Of a stretch of DNA of 62,670 nt, positions 33,057 to 40,791 are shown in pieces; position 1 is the stretch's first letter, and every line of letters starts with the position of its first letter. The stretch lies in NCBI GenBank assembly GCA_050697555.1, contig JBOHAD010000007.1, positions 1 through 62,670 of the forward strand, read 5' to 3'. Made by a program: the position numbers and the translations under genes. The DNA comes from DASQWP01 sp050697555. Its GTDB lineage: Bacteria; Actinomycetota; Thermoleophilia; Gaiellales; Gaiellaceae. The notes under the pieces are model-generated. The model searched no databases. It saw only the letters and a list, made by a program, of their open reading frames with translations, and was not told the origin of the DNA.

Positions 33057-34214
33057 ATGGCGCGGGTTCTCCTCGGCGTGACCGGCGGTATCGCCGCCTA
33101 CAAAGCATGCGAGCTTCTGCGGCTGCTCGTGAAGGACGGCCACGAGGTGACGCCGCTCCTCACGCCCGACGCCGAGCGCTTCGTCACCGCGCACACCTTC
33201 GAGGCGCTCGCGCGCCGCGAGAGCCCTCGCGACCTCTATCCCCACCTGACCGACGCGGACCTGCTCGTGATCGCGCCGCTCTCGGCGAACACGCTGGCGA
33301 AGCTCGCGCACGGGCTCGCCGACAACGTCCTCACGCAGGCGACGCTCGCGTTCCGCGGCCCCGTCCTGGCAGCGCCTGCCATGAACGTGCGCATGTGGGG
33401 GCACCCGGCGACGCAGGAGAACGCGGCGCGCCTGCAGGAGCGCGGCGTCGAGCTGATCGGGCCCGAAGCCGGCGAGCTCGCCGAGGGCGAGCACGGCCCC
33501 GGCCGCATGAGTGAGCCCGACGCGATCCACGCCCGCTGCCGCGACCTTCTCGGCCTGCGCGAGACGCTGCGCGGCCGACAGGTGGTCGTCTCTGCCGGGG
33601 GGACGCGCGAGCCGCTCGATCTCGTCCGCTTCTTCGGAAACCGCTCCTCGGGGAAGATGGGCGTCGCCCTGGCCCGGGAGGCCCAGCGCCGCGGAGCGAA
33701 CGTGACGCTTGTGGCGGCGAACCTCGCGGTGCCTTCGCCGGACGGCGTCGAGGTCGTGCCGGCGGCGACCGCCGCCGAGCTCGCGCGGGAGGTGCTCGCA
33801 CGAGCCGACGCGGACGTCGTCGTCATGGCCGCCGCCGTCGCCGACTACCGCCCGAGCGAACCGGCCGGGGGCAAACGTCCGAAGACACGGGAACCGTGGA
33901 CGGTGGAGCTCGAGCCGACCGAGGACGTCCTCGCCGAGCTGGGACGGCGGCGCCGTAACGGCCAGGTGCTCGTCGGCTTCGCCGCGGACGAAGGGGAACG
34001 GGGCCTCGAGCGCGCCCGGGAGAAGCTGGCCAACAAGGGAGGGAACCTTTTCGTCTACAACGACGTATCTCGGTCTGACATCGGTTTCGAGTCGGACCTG
34101 AACGAGCTCGTGCTCATCTCGCCGGCGGGCGAGCGGGCGATCGGCAGGCGAAGCAAGGAGGAGTGTGCTGTGGCTATCCTCGACCAAGTCGAGACCCTGC
34201 TGGGAGGGGGCTAA
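33057..34214 (+). CDS. coaBC: Phosphopantothenoylcysteine decarboxylase/synthetase CoaBC
   Basis: 385 aa. The CoaC half (1–175) has GVTGGIAAYKACELLR, H63 and N110 (APAMNVRMW). The clamp motif normally reading G-x-LACG has E143 in place of the cysteine (GELAEGEHGPGRM). The CoaB half has GGTREPLDLVRFFGNRSSGKMG, AAVADYRP and the NDVSRSDIGF end. Together they turn phosphopantothenate and cysteine into phosphopantetheine for CoA. The TAA overlaps the next ATG by one base. Confidence 0.94.
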   Translation: MARVLLGVTGGIAAYKACELLRLLVKDGHEVTPLLTPDAERFVTAHTFEALARRESPRDLYPHLTDADLLVIAPLSANTLAKLAHGLADNVLTQATLAFRGPVLAAPAMNVRMWGHPATQENAARLQERGVELIGPEAGELAEGEHGPGRMSEPDAIHARCRDLLGLRETLRGRQVVVSAGGTREPLDLVRFFGNRSSGKMGVALAREAQRRGANVTLVAANLAVPSPDGVEVVPAATAAELAREVLARADADVVVMAAAVADYRPSEPAGGKRPKTREPWTVELEPTEDVLAELGRRRRNGQVLVGFAADEGERGLERAREKLANKGGNLFVYNDVSRSDIGFESDLNELVLISPAGERAIGRRSKEECAVAILDQVETLLGGG

Positions 34215-35188
34215 TGGAGGAGCAAGTCGTCAGTGCGAGGCAGGGTGTCGAGGCGTCGGAGGCGGCGGCGCTCGCGGGGCGGATCATCGCCAACCTGCGG
34301 CAGGTGATCCACGCGCCGGGCGAGACGCTCGAGTTCTCGGTTCTCTGTCTCTTCTCCGAGGGGCACCTGATCATCGAAGACTTCCCCGGAGTGGGGAAGA
34401 CGACGCTGGCGAAGGCGATCGCGCGCTCGGTGGACTGCTCCTTCTCGCGGCTTCAGTTCACGCCCGACCTGCTCCCGTCGGACGTGACCGGCGTGAACGT
34501 CTTCAACCAGCGCTCGAACGAGTTCGAGTTCCGGCCCGGCCCTGTGTTCGCCAACGTCCTCCTCGTCGACGAGATCAACCGCGCCTCGCCGAAGACGCAG
34601 GCGGCCCTGCTCGAGTGCATGCAGGAGCGCCAGGTGACGGTCGACGGCGTCTCCTACCAGCTGGCGCCGCCCTTCATGGCGATGGCGACGCAGAACCCGA
34701 TCGAGTACGAGGGCACGTACCCGCTGCCCGAGGCGGAGCTCGACCGCTTCACCATGCGGATCGCCATCGGCTACCCGCCGCTCGCGGACGAGGCGAAGAT
34801 GCTGACCGAGAACGCGAGCGAGACGCCGCTCGATCGCCTCGAGCCGGTCGCCAGCGCCCAGGAGGTGCTCGAGGCCATCGACGACGCCCGTCAGATCTAC
34901 GTCGAGGAGAGCCTCAACCGCTACATCGTGGCCATCCTCCGGAACACGCGCACGGACAACCGGCTCTTCCTGGGCGCGAGCCCACGCGCCGGTCTCGCGC
35001 TCCTGCGGGTCGCCAAGGCCCGGGCGCTCGTCGGCGGCAGGGACTTCGTGCAGCCGGACGACGTGAAGGCGATCGCGCCGACGGTCCTCGCGCACCGCCT
35101 CATCCTCGCGCCTGAGGCTCGCTCCACGGGCGCGGACGCAGAGGAGCTCGTGAGCGACGTCGTCGAGCGGACGCCCGTCCCGGTCTAG
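34214..35188 (+). CDS. MoxR-family AAA+ ATPase
   Basis: 324 aa from ATG 34214 (TAATG junction with coaBC, after GGGAGGGGG). Walker A (PGVGKTTLAKA, about 60–70), Walker B (VLLVDEINRASPKTQ), sensor-1 (ATQNP) and the MoxR blocks GTYPLPEAELDRF are all present. MoxR ATPases act as chaperones that load cofactors or mature complexes, and are nearly always found with a DUF58 protein, as here. The client of this set is unknown. Confidence 0.93.
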   Translation: MEEQVVSARQGVEASEAAALAGRIIANLRQVIHAPGETLEFSVLCLFSEGHLIIEDFPGVGKTTLAKAIARSVDCSFSRLQFTPDLLPSDVTGVNVFNQRSNEFEFRPGPVFANVLLVDEINRASPKTQAALLECMQERQVTVDGVSYQLAPPFMAMATQNPIEYEGTYPLPEAELDRFTMRIAIGYPPLADEAKMLTENASETPLDRLEPVASAQEVLEAIDDARQIYVEESLNRYIVAILRNTRTDNRLFLGASPRAGLALLRVAKARALVGGRDFVQPDDVKAIAPTVLAHRLILAPEARSTGADAEELVSDVVERTPVPV

Positions 35189-35203
35189 GGCGCCGGCCGG
35201 GGC

Positions 35204-36430
35204 GTGCTGACCGATCGCGGCCGCTGGATCCTCGCCCTCGGGGGCGGGATCTACCTCGTCGCGTGGGCCTTCGGCTCGGAGGCGCTCTACCCGATCGCGC
35301 TCGGGCTCGTGCTGGCCGTGGCCGCCGCCGCGCTCTGGGTGCGGTTCCTGAACAAGCCGATGACGCTCTACCGGAGGCTCGAGCGCGGCGACCGCATCGA
35401 CGGCGACGACGTCCCGGTCTCGCTCGAGCTCGACGTGGAGGGAAACGCGCTCTCCGGGAGCATGATCGTGCGGGAGCAGATCGCCCGCCTGGGGGAACGC
35501 GAGACCGTTCTCCAGCACCGTCACGGACGCCTGCGCGGTGGCTACACGCTCCGTCGCGTCCCCCGCGGCCGCTACGGGATCGAGGAGACGCACGTCGTCC
35601 TCGAGGATCCCTTCGGCCTCGAGCGCGTCGAGGTGGAGCTCCCTGCCGGCGCCTCGATCCTCGTCTACCCGCGCCTCGTCGACCTCGACCGCCTCTTCTC
35701 CGAGTCGGGGGCCCGCACGCCCGAGGGGCGCCGCCTGCTCCTGCGGCGACCGTCCGGCTTCGACCTCCACAGCGTCCGCGAGTACGAACGAGGCGAGTCC
35801 CTGCGGCGCGTCCACTGGCCCTCGACGGCCAAGCGCGGGCAGCTGATGGTCAAGGAGCTCGAGGACTCGCCGCGGGACGAGAGCGCCGTGCTCCTGGACG
35901 CCGACGCGGCCACGGTGGTGGGCGCGCCTCCGGACTCGAGCTTCGAGCTCGCCGTTCGCGCGGCCGGCTCGATCCTGAAGTCGCATGCGAGCCGAGGACG
36001 GCGCGCGGCGCTCATCCTCAACTCGGCGAGGCCTGCGTACCAGCGCGTGCACTCCTTCGACGGAGACTGGCACCGGGCGCTCGAGGTCCTCGCCGCCGTG
36101 GAGCCGGACGGGCGCACGCCCGTGGCGAACCTCCTGGCCGACGAAGCCGGGCCGGCCTCGCGCGCGCTCGAGCTCACGGTCGTCACCTCCGCGCTCTCCG
36201 GCCGGCTGGCCGAGCGCCTGGCGCAGCGCGCGCTCGCCCGTCACGCCGCGAGCCTCGTCTACGTGGACGGGTCGAGCTTCTCCGGGGAGCCACGCCCAAC
36301 CCCGAGCGACGAGGCCAAGGCTCACCTGCTCCGCGTCCAGCGCGCCGGCTGCCCCGTCGTCGTCCTCCGCAGGGGCGACGACCTCGCCGGCAAGCTCGCG
36401 CCGGAGTCCCTCAAGGCCGCCGTTGGCTAG
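35204..36430 (+). CDS. DUF58 domain membrane protein
   Basis: 408 aa from GTG 35204. Two N-terminal hydrophobic helices (about 8–45) precede a beta-rich segment and the DUF58 signature YERGESLRRVHWPSTAKRGQLMVKELE (about 190–216), then a vWA-like region. Proteins of this family work with MoxR ATPases, with the soluble domain in the cytoplasm. The stop lies 8 bp inside the transglutaminase gene, so all three genes are coupled. Confidence 0.9.
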   Translation: MLTDRGRWILALGGGIYLVAWAFGSEALYPIALGLVLAVAAAALWVRFLNKPMTLYRRLERGDRIDGDDVPVSLELDVEGNALSGSMIVREQIARLGERETVLQHRHGRLRGGYTLRRVPRGRYGIEETHVVLEDPFGLERVEVELPAGASILVYPRLVDLDRLFSESGARTPEGRRLLLRRPSGFDLHSVREYERGESLRRVHWPSTAKRGQLMVKELEDSPRDESAVLLDADAATVVGAPPDSSFELAVRAAGSILKSHASRGRRAALILNSARPAYQRVHSFDGDWHRALEVLAAVEPDGRTPVANLLADEAGPASRALELTVVTSALSGRLAERLAQRALARHAASLVYVDGSSFSGEPRPTPSDEAKAHLLRVQRAGCPVVVLRRGDDLAGKLAPESLKAAVG

Positions 36431-38756
36431 GGCGGCCCTCCTCCTGGGCCTCGCGGCCGTCCTCATCGCCGTCAGCTGGCGGCGGCTGGAGCAGGTGCCC
36501 GCCGGCTGGCGCGAGATCGCTCCCCTGCTTGCGATCGCGATCCTGGTCGCCCTCGTGGCCGCGCTCGTCCATCCGCGGCTGACCGCCCTTCGCTCCCGAC
36601 TCGCAATCGGCCTCGCGCTTCTGGGCGGCACGCTCCTCGCGGCCAGCGTCGCCTTCGACATCCCGCTCTCGGACGCCCGGCCGCGCGACCCGCAGCGCGA
36701 CTTCTTCGGGCCGGTCCTCGACGGCATCCAGCGCGGCTTCCTCGACTTCTACGAAACGCGCCTTCCCTTCAACGGGCTCGACTTCCAGCTCATGCACTCG
36801 GTCGTCCTGCTGGCGATCTTCGCCTTCGTCGCGGTCACGGGAATCTTCCTCGTGCTCGGAAAGCCCGTGGCGGCCTCGCTCGTCCTCGTGACGGGGGTCG
36901 GCTGGCCGGCGACCCTCAACCCCGGCGAGAACGCGCTTCGCGCCGGAGCGCTCGCGCTCGTGGGCGTGCTCGCCGTCCTCTTCCTGCTCCGAAGCGCAGG
37001 CCGCCCCGCGCGCGGCCTGCCCCAGGCGGCGGCCATCGGCGTCGTCCTCGTCGCCGTCGCCGTCGTCGCGTCCGGCTCCGACGCGGTCGCCAAGAGCGCG
37101 TTTCTCTCCTGGCAGAACTGGGATCCGTACGACCGCCCCGACGATCCTGTCTCCGTCAACTACGTCTGGAGCGCGAACTACGACGGCATCACGTTCCCCG
37201 AGAAGGAGACCACGGTGTTGCGCGTCAAGGTCGGGGGGCAGCGGCGCGCGCTGTACTGGCGGGCGACGACGCTCGACGACTACACCGGTCTCGTCTGGGA
37301 AGAGGAGCTCGCGCTGAACGACGCCGACGCCCGCGAGCAGGTGGAGGCCGGCGGCGAGCTCCTGCCCGCGGCCGCCCGCGACGAGGAGAACTGGGTGCGC
37401 CAGGACGTGACGGTCGAGGCGCTCCGAGACACGCACCTCGTCGGCTCGGCCCAGCCGGTGCGCTGGCGGCCGGGAACCGACGCACCGGTGCAGGACGCGA
37501 ACGGCGACGTCGTCGTCCTGCCCCGCTCCCTCCAGCGCGGCCAGCGCTACACGGTGTGGAGCTACGTGCCGCGGGCGAAGCCGAGCGAGCTCCTGCGCTT
37601 CGGCGGCAACTACCCCGCGGCGCTCGACCGCTATCTCGAGGTCGTCTACGAGCCGCTGCCGGACTGGGGAACCGAAGGGCGTTCCACGACGATGGCGGTT
37701 CTGTTCGAGCAGACCGACAGCGTGCAGATAGCCGCCCAGAAGCCGCTGTACGACCACGCGCGCGACGTCACCGAGCAGGCTGAGACGCCGTACGAGGCCG
37801 CCCTCCTCCTCGAGGCGTGGTTCCGCGAGGGCGGCGGCTTCACGTACCAGGAGCAGCCCGGGGTCGCGCCCGGCGGCGTGCCGCCGCTGGTCTGGTTCGT
37901 CGCCGAGAACAAGCGCGGCTACTGCCAGCAGTACGCGGGCGCCATGGCGCTGATGCTCCGGCTTCTCGGCGTGCCCGCGCGCGTGGCGGCCGGATTCACG
38001 AGCGGCACGTACAACGAGGGCGACCGCGAGTGGGTCGTGACCGACCACAACGCCCACACCTGGGTCGAGGTCTGGTTCCCCGGCTTTGGGTGGCTCCCGT
38101 TCGACCCGACGCCCGGTCGCGGCCAGCTGGCTGCGACCTACTCGGCGGTCTCGGACGCCTTTAACCGCGTGGACGGCGCCGAGGCGGCGGGCGGCGCGCT
38201 CCTGGACGCGCTCGCGGGCATCTCGCCTGCACGCGCGGAGGACATCCGCAGCCAGGCCCAGCGGTTGCGAGGACAGCTGGAGACCGCGGGCGGCCAGGCT
38301 CCCGGAGGAACCGGCGGGGGCGCGGTCGGAGCTGTCCGCGACACCGGACCGAGCTTGATCGGGCTCGTGCTGCTCGTCCTCGGAGGCGCGTACCTGGCGG
38401 TCGTGCTGCTCAAGGCCGCGCTTCGAGGCCTCCGCTTCGCCACGCGCGACCCGCGGGAGCTGGCCGCTGCGTGCCGCCGGGACGTCGTCGGATATCTCGC
38501 CGACCAGGGCATGGTCGTCCCGCCGAGCGCGACGCTCGCGGACGTCGGCGTGACGCTGGATCGCTACTACGCCGTGAACGCCGACCCGTTCGTCCGCGCG
38601 CTCGCGGTCGCGCGCTTCGGGCGCCCCTCGGAGGCGCGCGGGGCGCTCCGCCGCGCGCGCCACGAGCTTCGCGGCGTGCGGCGGCAGCTTCGCCGCGCGG
38701 TCAGCCTCCCGAACAGGCTCCGCGGCGCCGCCAGCCTGCGCTCGCTCACGCTGTGA
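36423..38756 (+). CDS. Membrane transglutaminase-like (TgpA-type) protein
   Basis: 777 aa from TTG 36423. Six or more N-terminal membrane helices (about 1–215) are followed by a large extracytoplasmic domain with a transglutaminase core: C501 (GYCQQYAGAMALMLR), H545 (NAHTWVEV) and D561 (FDPTPG) form the triad. A further membrane helix near 645–665 leads to a cytoplasmic DUF4129-like tail. The MoxR–DUF58–transglutaminase trio is recurrent in Actinomycetota; its substrate is not established. Confidence 0.92.
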   Translation: MARAALLLGLAAVLIAVSWRRLEQVPAGWREIAPLLAIAILVALVAALVHPRLTALRSRLAIGLALLGGTLLAASVAFDIPLSDARPRDPQRDFFGPVLDGIQRGFLDFYETRLPFNGLDFQLMHSVVLLAIFAFVAVTGIFLVLGKPVAASLVLVTGVGWPATLNPGENALRAGALALVGVLAVLFLLRSAGRPARGLPQAAAIGVVLVAVAVVASGSDAVAKSAFLSWQNWDPYDRPDDPVSVNYVWSANYDGITFPEKETTVLRVKVGGQRRALYWRATTLDDYTGLVWEEELALNDADAREQVEAGGELLPAAARDEENWVRQDVTVEALRDTHLVGSAQPVRWRPGTDAPVQDANGDVVVLPRSLQRGQRYTVWSYVPRAKPSELLRFGGNYPAALDRYLEVVYEPLPDWGTEGRSTTMAVLFEQTDSVQIAAQKPLYDHARDVTEQAETPYEAALLLEAWFREGGGFTYQEQPGVAPGGVPPLVWFVAENKRGYCQQYAGAMALMLRLLGVPARVAAGFTSGTYNEGDREWVVTDHNAHTWVEVWFPGFGWLPFDPTPGRGQLAATYSAVSDAFNRVDGAEAAGGALLDALAGISPARAEDIRSQAQRLRGQLETAGGQAPGGTGGGAVGAVRDTGPSLIGLVLLVLGGAYLAVVLLKAALRGLRFATRDPRELAAACRRDVVGYLADQGMVVPPSATLADVGVTLDRYYAVNADPFVRALAVARFGRPSEARGALRRARHELRGVRRQLRRAVSLPNRLRGAASLRSLTL

Positions 38757-39457
38757 CGCGCTCCCTCACGGCCGTCGTCATGGCGGCCGGGGAGGGCCGC
38801 CGCATGAGGCCGCTCAGCGAGCGCTGGCCGAAGCCTCTGCTCCCGATCGACGGGAGGCCCGTGCTGGCGACGCTCCTGCGAGACCTGGCCGGAGCCGGCA
38901 TCGAGCGCGCCTGGGTGGTCAGCGGGCACCTGGGCGAGCAGGTCGAGGCTCTCGTCGGCGACGGCTCCGCGTGGGGGCTCGAGGCGCGGCTCGTTCGGCA
39001 GCCCGAGCCGCTCGGCTCGGCCGACGCCGTCCGCCGCGCCCACGAGGCGGGTGCGAAGCCGCCGCTCCTCGTGACGGGCGCCGACACGGCCTTCCGCCCC
39101 GGCGATCTCGGGCGGGCCGCAGCCTCCTGGGACGGCGAGGCCGCCGGCGCGCTCGGCGTCCGGTACTCGGTCGCACCGGGGAAGACGCCCGTGCGGGTCG
39201 AGGCGGGGCGAATCGTGGCGCTGGGGGAGGGGGAGGGCGAGGGTCTCACGGGCGCCCCCCTCTGGCTGCTCGGACCCGAGCTCTCGGCCGCGCTCGCGGC
39301 CCTTCCCGGCCCGCCGTTCGAGCTCGGACGCGCGTTTCGCGAGGCGATCGCGGCGGGGAAGACGATCCTGGCGGTCGAGCTCGGGCCGACGCGCGACCTC
39401 ACCCGCCCGGAAGACGTCGTGACGGAGAACTTCCCGTATCTTTGGTCTCAGGGATGA
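38753..39457 (+). CDS. Sugar-phosphate nucleotidyltransferase
   Basis: 234 aa from GTG 38753 (GTGA overlap). The nucleotide-binding start AVVMAAGEGRRMRPLSERWPKPLLPI is unmistakable; PLGSADAV and the metal-binding TGAD follow. It matches the NTP_transferase family (GalU/RfbA/ManC-like), producing an NDP-sugar for glycans. It is shorter than RmlA or ManC and has no C-terminal hexapeptide domain, so the sugar cannot be named. It is coupled to the TPR gene by ATGA. Confidence 0.9.
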   Translation: MTRSLTAVVMAAGEGRRMRPLSERWPKPLLPIDGRPVLATLLRDLAGAGIERAWVVSGHLGEQVEALVGDGSAWGLEARLVRQPEPLGSADAVRRAHEAGAKPPLLVTGADTAFRPGDLGRAAASWDGEAAGALGVRYSVAPGKTPVRVEAGRIVALGEGEGEGLTGAPLWLLGPELSAALAALPGPPFELGRAFREAIAAGKTILAVELGPTRDLTRPEDVVTENFPYLWSQG

Positions 39458-39807
39458 GCGAGACCTACGACCTCTTCCAGCAGGGACGCGACCACCTGGC
39501 GCACGGCCGGAACGCACAGGCGACCGTGCCGCTCGAGAAGGCGAAGCGCCGGGAGCCCGAGAAGACGTCCATCCGCGAGGCCCTCGGGATCGCGTATTAC
39601 CGCATCCGCCGCTTCGCCGAGGCCGAGCGGGAGTTCCGCGAGATCCTCGAGCTCCGGCCCGTCGACGACTACGCCCACTTTGCGCTCGGGCGCTGCCTGG
39701 AGAAGCAGGGAAAGCCCAAGGAAGCGGTCGGTCACTACCGCCTGGCGAGCTTCTTCCGCCCGCAGAGCAGGGACTACCAGCGGGCCCTCGAGGCACTCGA
39801 GAGCTGA
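39454..39807 (+). CDS. Small TPR-repeat protein
   Basis: 117 aa. About three tetratricopeptide units: DLFQQGRDHLAHGRNAQATVPLEKAKRREP, …LGIAYYRIRRFAEAEREFREILELRP and …LGRCLEKQGKPKEAVGHYRLASFFRP. It should be a soluble protein-binding adaptor; no partner can be read. It overlaps the upstream nucleotidyltransferase gene (ATGA) and its own TGA overlaps the CTG of dtd. Confidence 0.85.
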   Translation: MSETYDLFQQGRDHLAHGRNAQATVPLEKAKRREPEKTSIREALGIAYYRIRRFAEAEREFREILELRPVDDYAHFALGRCLEKQGKPKEAVGHYRLASFFRPQSRDYQRALEALES

Positions 39808-40241
39808 GAGCGGTCGTCCAGCGGGTCCGGGAGGCGCGCGTTCTCGTCGACGGGGAGGCGGTGGGCGCGGTCGGCCCCGGCCTCTGCGTGCTCCTCGGCG
39901 TGGCGCAGGACGACGACGGCGCGACCGCCGAGCGCCTCGCGGGCAAGGTCGCACGCCTGCGCATCTTCGAGAACGAGGAGGGCAAATTCGACCGGAGCCT
40001 GCTCGACACCGGCGGCGAGGCGCTCGTCGTCAGCCAGTTCACGCTCGTCGCGGACACGGCGAAGGGCAACCGTCCGAGCTTCACGGAGGCCGCCCCGCCG
40101 GAGCAGGCGGAGCCAGTGTACGAGCGCTTCTGCGAGGCGCTCGGAGGGGAGGGCGTCCCAGTCGCCCGAGGGGTCTTCGGCGCAAGAATGCAGATCGAGC
40201 TCGTCAACGACGGGCCGGTGACGATTGTCCTGAGCTCCTAG
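39804..40241 (+). CDS. dtd: D-aminoacyl-tRNA deacylase with CTG start
   Basis: 145 aa from CTG 39804, exactly the length of E. coli Dtd. The protein then reads (M)RAVVQRVREARVLVDGEAVG, the invariant family N-terminus, which carries the first strand of the fold. SQFTLVADTAKGNRPSF and NDGPVT (the two active-site motifs) are intact. It removes D-amino acids from tRNA. The CTG overlaps the TGA of the TPR gene (CTGA). The first canonical start in frame, GTG 39861, would remove 19 conserved residues. Confidence 0.95.
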   Translation: MRAVVQRVREARVLVDGEAVGAVGPGLCVLLGVAQDDDGATAERLAGKVARLRIFENEEGKFDRSLLDTGGEALVVSQFTLVADTAKGNRPSFTEAAPPEQAEPVYERFCEALGGEGVPVARGVFGARMQIELVNDGPVTIVLSS

Positions 40242-40273
40242 GGCGCGACCCGCGAACGCAGGGCCCGCGCTGC

Positions 40274-40279
40274 TATCCT
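40274..40279 (+). promoter_or_regulatory. -10 box of the rimP–nusA leader
   Basis: TATCCT, with a predicted transcript start near 40286. The mRNA would carry a leader of about 56 nt before the rimP ATG. Confidence 0.45.
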
Positions 40280-40290
40280 GTTCGCAACGA

Positions 40291-40336
40291 CATTTCCCCG
40301 GCTTGGAGAAATGGGCGCACGGGGCGCCCATTTTTT
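40291..40336 (+). terminator. Attenuator-like hairpin pair before rimP
   Basis: Hairpin 1 pairs CATTTCCCC (40291–40299) with GGAGAAATG (40305–40313), one mismatch. Hairpin 2 pairs ATGGGCGC (40311–40318) with GCGCCCAT (40324–40331) perfectly and runs into TTTTTT (40331–40336), a classic intrinsic terminator. The two share 40311–40313, so they compete at the base. This is the only hairpin-plus-T-run terminator noticed in the window, and it lies 5 nt before the rimP ATG. Confidence 0.75.
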
Positions 40337-40341
40337 ACGAC

Positions 40342-40791
40342 ATGACACAGGTGTACGAGAAGGAGAGAGAGCTGCATCGCGAGGTCGCAGAGACCGTCCA
40401 GAGGCGCCTGCCGGACGTCGAGGTGCTTGCCGTCGAGCTCGGCGGGCCCGAGCGCATGACGGTGTACGTCGACCATCCGGAAGGCGTCGACCACGCCCTC
40501 TGCGAACGCGTGACGGGCGTTCTCAGGAGCTACCTGGACCGCTACACGCTGGACGTCTCCTCGCCCGGGCTGGAGCGGCCGCTGCGGACGCCGAAGCACT
40601 TCGCCGGCGTCGTCGGCCGCAAGGTCGCGCTTCGCACGGCCCACGACGTGGCCGGCCGGAAGCGGTTTCGCGGCGAGGTGGTCGCGGCCTCGGAACGCAA
40701 GGTCACCGTGGCCACCGGCGACGAGCGCGTCGACGTCCCCTACGAGGCGATCGCGCGCGGCAATCTCATCGAAGAGGCAGGTACGGAATGA
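40342..40791 (+). CDS. rimP: Ribosome maturation factor RimP
   Basis: 149 aa from ATG 40342. The N-terminal domain has LPDVEVLAVELGGPERMTVYVDHPEGVDHALCERVTGVL, and the junction YTLDVSSPGLERPLRTPKHF is the RimP hallmark. It is needed for 30S assembly. A TTG at 40303 gives a longer frame, but that would place the first codons in the terminator hairpin, so ATG 40342 is preferred. No Shine-Dalgarno is visible. It overlaps nusA by ATGA. Confidence 0.92.
   Translation: MTQVYEKERELHREVAETVQRRLPDVEVLAVELGGPERMTVYVDHPEGVDHALCERVTGVLRSYLDRYTLDVSSPGLERPLRTPKHFAGVVGRKVALRTAHDVAGRKRFRGEVVAASERKVTVATGDERVDVPYEAIARGNLIEEAGTE

Noticed and set aside
39861..40241. GTG 39861 as the start of Dtd
   Set aside because: It removes the conserved RAVVQRV strand; length and homology require a start at 39804.
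40303..40341. TTG 40303 as the start of RimP
   Set aside because: It would put thirteen codons in the terminator hairpin and T run; ATG 40342 gives the normal RimP N-terminus.
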